A DNA stretch of 58,598 nucleotides. It comes from Legionellales bacterium (GTDB lineage Bacteria; Pseudomonadota; Gammaproteobacteria; Berkiellales; Berkiellaceae). The notes under the pieces are model-generated. The model was not told the DNA's origin. It ran no database searches and was given only the letters and a program-made list of their open reading frames with translations. The translations under genes and the position numbers were made by a program. The stretch is taken from the NCBI GenBank assembly GCA_947475765.1, contig CANJMM010000006.1, positions 1-58,598 of the forward strand, read 5' to 3'. This document shows positions 53,051-58,598 of the stretch, in pieces (position 1 is the stretch's first letter; each line of letters begins with the position of its first letter).

Positions 53051-53923
53051 TTCTATATTTTGAATTTGCTCGCGCATTTGTTCAATCATGACTTTAAGAT
53101 CCACGGCCAAACGTCCAATGTCACTGTTCAGCGATTTATTATTTAAGGTATTGATTTCTCGTTGCATTTCTTGCATTAAAAAATCTAATCGCCTTCCTTC
53201 ATACACCCATTTTGGGGCTTGTAAAATACGGTCTAATTCTTGTAAATGCGCTTGAAATCGCTCTATTTCTTCTGTTACATCTAGGCGCTGCGCAAAATAC
53301 ACTAATTCTTGCTCTAAACGATGGGGTTCTACTTCTTGTTTTAATAAAGCCAATTTTTCAACTAGTTTTTGTTTTTTCAAGACTAAGACATCTGGCAATA
53401 ATCTTACTATCTCACTTAGTTTTTGAACACACACTTGATGTTTTTCACGCAAAAATTTTGCTAATTTTTCGCCTTCTTTTTGCCGCGTCTCAATGAGTTG
53501 CCTTAATCCCGCTTCTAACACAGATAAAATAGGCGCTTGAAGTGCTTGTGTTGGTAGCTGTTCTGAATTAATCACCCCTGGCCAAGATAAAAAATCCATT
53601 ATTTTTAAAGGCTTGTGTTCTTTTTTCAGCACCTGGCTAATCGCCTCGCTGGCTTGCATCAGCAAGCTCACCAAAGCCTGATTGACGCTTAAATTTCCCG
53701 AAAACAGACTATTTGGTATAAATTGCAATAAACAATCGATTTTGCCTCGTGTCAACTTTTGTTGTATTTTATCTCGGCAATCGCCTTCAAACGCTTTACT
53801 GCCTTCTGGCAATTTTAAGCTGATATCTAAATAACGATGATTCAAAGATCGCAACTCACAAACCATCAAACCCCATTCCGTTTGTTCTTGAACCCTTGCA
53901 AAGCCCGTCATGCTAGACAACAT
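53048..53923 (-). CDS. yicC: YicC family endoribonuclease
   Basis: A 291-residue YicC/YloC protein, a family shown to act as endoribonucleases (E. coli YicC influences small-RNA turnover). MLSSMTGFARVQ, VCELRSLNHRYLDISLKLPE and the conserved C-terminal GRRLDFLMQEMQREINTLNNKS are all present (C-terminal part described in pieces). A long helical middle region precedes the DUF1732 end. It is divergent from rph, as in E. coli, and upstream of gmk, as in Pseudomonas. Confidence 0.93.
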   Translation of the reverse strand: MLSSMTGFARVQEQTEWGLMVCELRSLNHRYLDISLKLPEGSKAFEGDCRDKIQQKLTRGKIDCLLQFIPNSLFSGNLSVNQALVSLLMQASEAISQVLKKEHKPLKIMDFLSWPGVINSEQLPTQALQAPILSVLEAGLRQLIETRQKEGEKLAKFLREKHQVCVQKLSEIVRLLPDVLVLKKQKLVEKLALLKQEVEPHRLEQELVYFAQRLDVTEEIERFQAHLQELDRILQAPKWVYEGRRLDFLMQEMQREINTLNNKSLNSDIGRLAVDLKVMIEQMREQIQNIE

Positions 53924-54040
53924 ATTATTTAGCCACTTAATTAAATTTAAACACTCAAAACCCCAATCATGAGCTTACTCGATTAAGCGCCCCTACGTCA
54001 AAATCAAAGGTCAAAATCAAAATAGCCTAATCACATCTCG

Positions 54041-54078
54041 CCAAGTGTCACTTGGATCGGTATAATCTGCCCTATAAT
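54041..54078 (+). promoter_or_regulatory. rph promoter region with perfect palindrome
   Basis: CCAAGTG-T-CACTTGG (54041-54055) is a perfect 7-bp-arm inverted repeat ending 5 bp before a TATAAT at 54061-54066; a second TATAAT is at 54073-54078. No consensus -35 is seen for either box, and the palindrome occupies the expected spacer, as an operator would. The half-site CAAGTG resembles the CAAGT-GT-ACTTG site before the TetR gene at 20675. Confidence 0.45.
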
Positions 54079-54129
54079 TTAATAAATAAATAAAAAATAA
54101 TAAAATAAATAATAAAATAAGGCCAAATT

Positions 54130-54852
54130 ATGCAACGTCCTAGCGCTCGTCGACCCGATGAACTTCGTGAAATTAAATTTACCCGTCATTTTATCAAAAA
54201 TGCCGAAGGCTCGGTTTTGGTTGAATATGGCAACACCAAAGTTATCTGTACGGCCAGTGTGACCAATGGCGTTCCCCCTTTTTTAAAAGGCAAAGGCCAA
54301 GGTTGGATAACGGCTGAATATGGCATGCTGCCCAGAGCCACGCATGAGCGCACCCATAGAGAAGCTGCCCGTGGCAAACAAACCGGCCGCACCATGGAAA
54401 TTCAACGTTTAATTGGCCGCTCCCTCAGAAATTGCGTCGATTTAAAATTAGTGGGTGAAAATACCATTACAATAGATTGCGATGTGATTCAGGCCGATGG
54501 GGGCACCCGAACCGCCAGTATCACCGGTGGCTGTATTGCTTTAGCTGAAGCCATTAAAACCTTAAAAAAACGTCAAGGTCATGAAAACAAACCTGTTTTT
54601 ACCCAACTCATTGCCTCGGTCTCTGTTGGTATTTATCAGGGCGTACCGGTTTTAGACTTAGACTATATAGAAGACTCTCAAGCCGAAACCGACATGAACG
54701 TCGTCATGACTCAAAATGGCGAATTCATTGAACTTCAAGGCACCGCCGAAGCCAAACCTTTTCAAGGCCATGAACTCAATCAAATGCTTGAATTGGCCCA
54801 ATCAGGCATTCGGACTTTAATTCAGAAACAACGTACCCTTCTAGAGATTTAG
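54130..54852 (+). CDS. rph: ribonuclease PH
   Basis: A phosphorolytic 3'-5' exoribonuclease that trims tRNA 3' ends. The 240-residue protein has [39 protein letters not shown] and the phosphate-site region [34 protein letters not shown] and [18 protein letters not shown], with its catalytic Asp, complete the active site; these are cited as separate parts. Full length. It is divergent from yicC and followed by a strong terminator. Confidence 0.97.
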   Translation: MQRPSARRPDELREIKFTRHFIKNAEGSVLVEYGNTKVICTASVTNGVPPFLKGKGQGWITAEYGMLPRATHERTHREAARGKQTGRTMEIQRLIGRSLRNCVDLKLVGENTITIDCDVIQADGGTRTASITGGCIALAEAIKTLKKRQGHENKPVFTQLIASVSVGIYQGVPVLDLDYIEDSQAETDMNVVMTQNGEFIELQGTAEAKPFQGHELNQMLELAQSGIRTLIQKQRTLLEI

Positions 54853-54883
54853 TTAATCTACTTTATAAGTTAACGGTTTAACT

Positions 54884-54912
54884 GGGCAGTCAGCGCGACT
54901 GTCCTTTTTTTT
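54884..54912 (+). terminator. rho-independent terminator after rph
   Basis: GGGCAGTC pairs with GACTGTCC (8 bp including one G-T pair) over a 5-nt loop AGCGC, followed by eight T residues. It lies about 30 nt after the rph stop. Confidence 0.92.
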
Positions 54913-55038
54913 ATGCTTGACTTATGTTAACCTTCTTGCTTTAAGAAATTATGCTGTAAATCATAAAATAAAACAAAATTAATTAAATTAAATTAAAGCA
55001 AAATAAATTAAAGCAAAATAAAGCAGGTTAACTGAATC

Positions 55039-55359
55039 ATGAAAACATTATCTTTGCCACAAACCCTAACGATCGCCGGTGGTACCTGGCCTAACCATCA
55101 GGCTGCCCAGCAAACTTTCAATTATGTTTGGGATATGGTGAGCTTACCCACCATAAGTCTCAGTCATCTCATGGCAGTTGGGCTAATCGGGTTAGGGGCT
55201 AAAGCTGGTCTAAAGGGCCGTGACAGTTTGTTTACAATAGTTGGCGGCATGGGAATGCAGATCTATAACGCTTATTCTGCAAAAAGCCCAGTCGCGCCAA
55301 ATACCCCGTCTATTATTATTATGAATAATGGCGACGATTGCCCTGGGTGTAAAATTTAA
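55039..55359 (+). CDS. small peptide with double-glycine-type leader (bacteriocin/microcin-like candidate)
   Basis: A 106-residue product with no family I can name. Its N-terminus, MKTLSLPQTLTIAGG, fits the double-glycine leader pattern: Leu at -12, Ser at -11, Gln at -8, Ile at -4, then Gly-Gly at -2/-1. C39-peptidase ABC transporters cleave such leaders. The predicted mature part (91 residues) has a hydrophobic Gly-rich stretch (about 42-60, AVGLIGLGAKAGLKG), another GGMGM near 69-73, and ends in a CPGC motif (C101, C104). No C39 transporter is visible here. TTGACT (54917) upstream may be a -35, with a poor -10. The stop overlaps the next, convergent gene. Confidence 0.6.
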   Translation: MKTLSLPQTLTIAGGTWPNHQAAQQTFNYVWDMVSLPTISLSHLMAVGLIGLGAKAGLKGRDSLFTIVGGMGMQIYNAYSAKSPVAPNTPSIIIMNNGDDCPGCKI

Positions 55360-57056
55360 GACTTAGCATTCGGCTTAGGGAGCTTATGGGGGGGGGGCAC
55401 TTTGTTCTCCTTCACTGGTTCTGGTGGTGTTTGAGACAATAGTAAAGTCGGATTGGGTGATGCTAGAACAGAGTCTAGAGCAGAATCTGCCTCTGCCTTA
55501 AATTTACTATAGCTTTTAACCGTGACTTTAATGCCCCGTTTTGCAGCCTCTGCTTTCAACTGTTTATGATAATGATAGGTCTGATAGCCTTTATAGATTG
55601 CTTCCGCCACCCCTATGCCTAAACCAATTAATGCCCCTGCTGCTGTACTAATACCAGGAATAGGGATAACGGTGGCTACTAAGGCACCGGTTGTCACACG
55701 CCCCGCAATAGGAATAACCTGTTCGGCCAGAAATTGTAACACTGGCCTTATCGCAAGATAACGGGCATAACGATGCAATTTTCGCTCTTGGGCTTCAACA
55801 ATTTTTGTTAGCCCTAAACTGCGTGACGTCTCAATAAGTTTGGTGATTGGACCTAATCCTTTTGAGAGTTCATTGGGGAATTTAGAAAAAAAACTAGGCA
55901 GAGCCACCGGGATTTTATCTAATTCTGGATCTAAGGTATTTTTCATGACTTTTAAGTTAGGCTTCCAGTTAACATTCTGGCCATTCTTATCGTGTTGAAT
56001 TTTCGCTATTTCCTGGCTTAGCTGTAATAAATCCTCACTTTCTCTATTAGTAGAAATCCACCCTTTTTTCTGAGCTTCTTTCAAAAAACTCTCCCGCTCC
56101 AATTGGCTTGTATAAGGCTGACCGTTAAGCCCAATGCCAGTAAACCACTTTTGTCCATTCTGATCTTGATAAGAATAAATTATATCTTTTTTTGAGCTAT
56201 CTTGCTTATTAAGATATTCTGTAGCCTGTTTGTGAATATCTCCACCTTCATGTGTTACCTCAAAAGCAGGCATAGACACAAAGTTATAAGTTGGGACTTT
56301 ATAGTCCCCTTCATAAACCAAATACACCGTATCCGATTGAGCGGGATTCTTTGGCACTAAAATATGGCCTACTTTTGATGCTAGCGGTATAGAAATAAAC
56401 TGAGTGGGATTTTTGCCAAACAAATTCTCATGCAGATCAATCTCCGTAGGCATCGGGTTATCAGGATTACCGCTACTCTTGTAGCTGGTTAATCGTGTTG
56501 CATTGGCTATGTCTGCTATATCCTGAAATTGGTTATTGCCATATGCCTCTGCATAAAAAAGCAACCCGAATGCTTTCTCTCCATTCTCTTCCTTGCTAGA
56601 GGCTTTCATTAAGACGTTCATCAAGTGCGCTAAAGCAGGGGCACCTATTTTTGCTTCTAATGCTTCTTTGGCCTTAAGGTATTTTGACTGGGGAACTTGA
56701 GCAAGAATATGCATGTTTTTTCGTTTAAAATCACATAAATCATTAGCCTGGACTAACATTTCGGCCATTAAGTCCTGACAATCGTCATTCTGATCTGATA
56801 TTTGCGGCGCGTTTTTCGCGCCTAAGTCTTTTTTTACAAATGCCTGAATTAAGTCCTTATAATAAATTTTTTTAACCTTATCTTTGGTGGGGTTCTTTTG
56901 GAAAACATGCACACAGTCCTTTAAGAGCGGGGGAGGGGTATCCATTTTAGATAAAATAACGCGCCCTAAAGCATTCGGGTTATTAACCAGATCAGTAGCC
57001 GCTTGCGCGAATTCTAACGTTTCAGCTTGACCAAGATTAAGACTCGTATCTGCCAT
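55356..57056 (-). CDS. unrecognised large protein with glycine-rich C-terminal membrane module
   Basis: No named family recognised. The 566-residue protein has a mainly helical N-terminal part (1-190), a beta-rich middle (about 215-310, with YLVYEGDYKVPTYNFV), and another helical part. A C-terminal module starts with SRSLGLTKIV (411-420), continues through two hydrophobic Gly/Val-rich segments (445-485) and ends with YKGYQTYHYHKQL (488-500). The tail (about 530-566) is Pro/Lys-rich and probably disordered. Residues 467-500 match 263-296 of the neighbouring 358-residue protein without gaps (15 of 34 identical). AGGGGGG lies 5 nt before the ATG. It is 85 nt downstream of that gene, probably cotranscribed. 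Confidence 0.7.
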   Translation of the reverse strand: MADTSLNLGQAETLEFAQAATDLVNNPNALGRVILSKMDTPPPLLKDCVHVFQKNPTKDKVKKIYYKDLIQAFVKKDLGAKNAPQISDQNDDCQDLMAEMLVQANDLCDFKRKNMHILAQVPQSKYLKAKEALEAKIGAPALAHLMNVLMKASSKEENGEKAFGLLFYAEAYGNNQFQDIADIANATRLTSYKSSGNPDNPMPTEIDLHENLFGKNPTQFISIPLASKVGHILVPKNPAQSDTVYLVYEGDYKVPTYNFVSMPAFEVTHEGGDIHKQATEYLNKQDSSKKDIIYSYQDQNGQKWFTGIGLNGQPYTSQLERESFLKEAQKKGWISTNRESEDLLQLSQEIAKIQHDKNGQNVNWKPNLKVMKNTLDPELDKIPVALPSFFSKFPNELSKGLGPITKLIETSRSLGLTKIVEAQERKLHRYARYLAIRPVLQFLAEQVIPIAGRVTTGALVATVIPIPGISTAAGALIGLGIGVAEAIYKGYQTYHYHKQLKAEAAKRGIKVTVKSYSKFKAEADSALDSVLASPNPTLLLSQTPPEPVKENKVPPPHKLPKPNAKS

Positions 57057-57141
57057 GGAACCCCCCTATAATAACGGCTAAGCTTTTAGTTCAACTACAC
57101 TGAGCCCTCAAGAATTTTTGCCTTTAAAACCCTAATGACCT

Positions 57142-58218
57142 CTATTTCTTTTTTGCACCTTTTCTCTTTTTTTGCTTTTCTTTAGGTTGATTGGTCTTCG
57201 CTGGTGCTGGTGCTGGTGCTGCTGCCATTGGGATGAAAGGAGGACCTTGTCTTACATCAAACTCTTTTGGTTGTTCAAATTCCAATTCTTGTTCGTCTTC
57301 TATTTTTTGAGCATCTTTTGCTAATTCACTCAGTTCTTTTTCCGCCTTCCAAATACCATATCCCTCATAAGTAGCTTTAGCCGCAGCTGCCCCACCACAA
57401 AGTAATGCCCCTAATAACGTTCCTATGCCTGGAGCTGAACTGCCGTTTACTGCGCCTAAAAAGGCTGCCGCAGCCACCGGAGTCACACTGTGTACAATAT
57501 GTTCCCCTAGTGAACGTGAAATGCCAACACGCGCTATCACCTTGCTAAAAAAGTCACTCTTTATAAACTCGTCTTCTAGCCCTAAGGCTTCTGCAACCTC
57601 AATGGCTACCTTCGCTTGCCCCATACGATTTGCCGCTTCCGGAGAAAGATTCAACTTTACGATATTTTCTGGCGTCATCTGACTCGACAAACTCGCATGT
57701 ACTGTACTAAAAGCGCCTGCCGCCATCTGAAATCTAGGGTCTGCCAGTAGATCCACACCTAGAAATACCTTAAAAACAGGCATTTGACGCATTTTCTCCA
57801 AAGTTTTTGCATCTAAATTCTCCACTAAGGCCTCGCGTGAACTTTTATACGCCTCTTTAAGAGCTTCCATGATTTTTCCTTGATTACCGGCTTCTATGGC
57901 CTGACGTAGCATGAGGCCATCTAATAGTGCCTGACTCACCTTCCCAATCTGAGTCTCAAGATTCTTTTTTTGTGCTGGATTTAAAGCTTGAGATTTTTTT
58001 ATGTTTTTCAACAAAGATGCTTTAATTTTCTCAAGGTTCTCTTTATTTTCGCCTTCCAAATTTACTAGCTTAAAAAGCTCTAAAGCTGCCTGAACGGACT
58101 CTATTTTGCCCTGGCCCACACCGGCTATTTGAAGCATACCATTCATAATGGCTAGGTAAGCTTGATGTTGGTCCTCTGCTGAAGAAAGTGCAGAACCTAA
58201 TGCTTGTACATCACTCAT
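57142..58218 (-). CDS. unrecognised helical protein with glycine-rich module and polybasic C-terminus
   Basis: No named family recognised. The 358-residue protein is almost wholly helical up to 230, then has SRSLGEHIV (235-243) and a hydrophobic Ala/Gly-rich region with PGIGT (263-267), GALLCGG and YEGYGIWKAEKEL (284-296). This is the same module as in the downstream protein. An acidic stretch (about 305-320, EDEQELEFEQ), a Pro/Ala repeat (PAPAPA) and a strongly basic end (KEKQKKRKGAKKK, 346-358) follow. The basic end resembles eukaryotic nuclear localisation signals, which could equally be nucleic-acid or membrane-lipid binding. A strong AGGAG lies 7 nt before the ATG. Confidence 0.7.
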   Translation of the reverse strand: MSDVQALGSALSSAEDQHQAYLAIMNGMLQIAGVGQGKIESVQAALELFKLVNLEGENKENLEKIKASLLKNIKKSQALNPAQKKNLETQIGKVSQALLDGLMLRQAIEAGNQGKIMEALKEAYKSSREALVENLDAKTLEKMRQMPVFKVFLGVDLLADPRFQMAAGAFSTVHASLSSQMTPENIVKLNLSPEAANRMGQAKVAIEVAEALGLEDEFIKSDFFSKVIARVGISRSLGEHIVHSVTPVAAAAFLGAVNGSSAPGIGTLLGALLCGGAAAAKATYEGYGIWKAEKELSELAKDAQKIEDEQELEFEQPKEFDVRQGPPFIPMAAAPAPAPAKTNQPKEKQKKRKGAKKK

Positions 58219-58380
58219 TACAGACTCCTACTACTAAATTAGTCTCAATTAAATATTTTGGATACGCTTAATAGACCTATTCAAAGCTCAATCGGTTCCT
58301 TATTTTTAAAAAAATTTTTAAAAAAAATAAAAATAATTGAAAAATAAGTAAAAAATAGGTGACCTATTAGCAAGCTTAAG

Positions 58381-58415
58381 TAAGATTAAATAAGATTAAA
58401 TAAGATTAGATAAGA
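58381..58415. repeat. 10-bp tandem repeat TAAGATTAAA
   Basis: Three TAAGATTAAA-type units (the third ends GATTAGA) plus a partial copy, in the gap between the exonuclease III gene end and the unknown gene start at 58218. The surrounding 58219-58424 is AT-rich with no gene and no clear terminator. Confidence 0.7.
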
Positions 58416-58424
58416 AGAGATGTG

Positions 58425-58598
58425 TTAATCAAAAAGATCATAGTCCATTATTAAAGGCGCATGATCGGAAAAACGGGTGGTTTTATAAATAGTCGCCGCT
58501 TGAATCTTTGCTGCTAGGTCGGGCGTGACGATTTGATAATCAATACGCCACCCAGTATTATTTTCATAAGCACGACCCCGATTAGACCACCAAGTATA
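58425..58598 (-). CDS. xthA: exodeoxyribonuclease III / Crc-type protein, C-terminus only (runs off the right edge)
   Basis: Minus-strand frame from the window edge to a TAA at 58425, giving 57 residues. YTWWSNRGRAYENNTGWRIDYQ, cited in part, and YKTTRFSDHAPLIMDYD match the C-terminus of ExoIII-family enzymes. WRIDY and the catalytic His in SDHAPL are conserved, and the catalytic Asp would precede. ExoIII acts in base-excision repair as an AP endonuclease. In Pseudomonas the ExoIII-like Crc gene is found near rph, so orthology with Crc rather than true XthA is possible. The N-terminal residues that would decide are outside the window. Confidence 0.88.
   Translation of the reverse strand, partial: YTWWSNRGRAYENNTGWRIDYQIVTPDLAAKIQAATIYKTTRFSDHAPLIMDYDLFD

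Noticed and set aside
55039-55359. Type II toxin-antitoxin or holin identity for the small peptide
   Set aside because: There is no antitoxin partner in the same direction, and the N-terminus is not a holin-like transmembrane segment; the GG-leader reading explains it better.
1-58598. CRISPR arrays, tRNA or rRNA genes, prophage genes
   Set aside because: Looked for repeat-spacer arrays, cloverleaf-like sequences and phage structural motifs; none seen.

Overview
The window is a compact, AT-rich gammaproteobacterial chromosome segment. Gene order matches several conserved gammaproteobacterial blocks: lptD-surA-pdxA-rsmA-apaG-apaH with djlA nearby and divergent, spoT-rpoZ-gmk-yicC with divergent rph, and a complete aa3-type cytochrome oxidase operon. 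An ankyrin-repeat protein, four large proteins that resemble nothing I know, and the low GC fit a host-associated lineage such as Legionellales/Coxiellaceae. That placement is inference; no rRNA gene is present. I see no tRNA, CRISPR array or prophage.

Layout. 0-5.6 kb: the edge of an IS200/RAYT-like transposase, Kdo transferase (waaA), then a plus-strand run of glycosyltransferase, polysaccharide deacetylase, rlmJ, a predicted outer-membrane barrel and an ankyrin protein. 5.5-15.5 kb: a minus-strand run read qmcA-nfeD-ilvE-zinc finger-waaF-waaC-waaL-glycosyltransferase-sugar kinase-hldE-hldD-small ORF. Its last eight genes all overlap, so they should be one lipopolysaccharide-core operon that makes ADP-heptose and assembles the core. 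15.7-24.1 kb: pilU, a DegS-like protease, gcdH-rpe-pagL (minus), a TetR regulator, and djlA-murU-amgK (peptidoglycan recycling). 24.2-31.2 kb: the lptD-apaH envelope and housekeeping cluster. 31.3-39.7 kb: the coxBA-ctaG-coxC operon, then SURF1, an accessory protein, ctaA, ctaB and sco, which covers structural subunits, heme A synthesis and copper insertion.

39.7-42.9 kb: two unrecognised large proteins on the minus strand. 43.1-45.8 kb: zinc uptake (znuB-znuC divergent from znuA). 45.8-49.9 kb: ubiA, a DMT permease, ornithine aminotransferase and arginase (arginine to glutamate semialdehyde). 50.0-54.9 kb: spoT-rpoZ-gmk-yicC and divergent rph. 54.9-58.4 kb: a three-gene insert between rph and the exonuclease III/Crc-type gene at the right edge. 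That pair lies close together in the pseudomonad arrangement pyrE-crc-x-rph-yicC-gmk-rpoZ-spoT.

The most novel part is the 55.0-58.2 kb insert. It holds a small peptide with a double-glycine-type leader and two large proteins that share a glycine-rich, probably membrane-inserting C-terminal module. Also notable are 12-bp tandem repeats that encode the signal-peptide cores of both LptD and ZnuA, and a short repeat shared by the left-edge transposase and the znu intergenic region.
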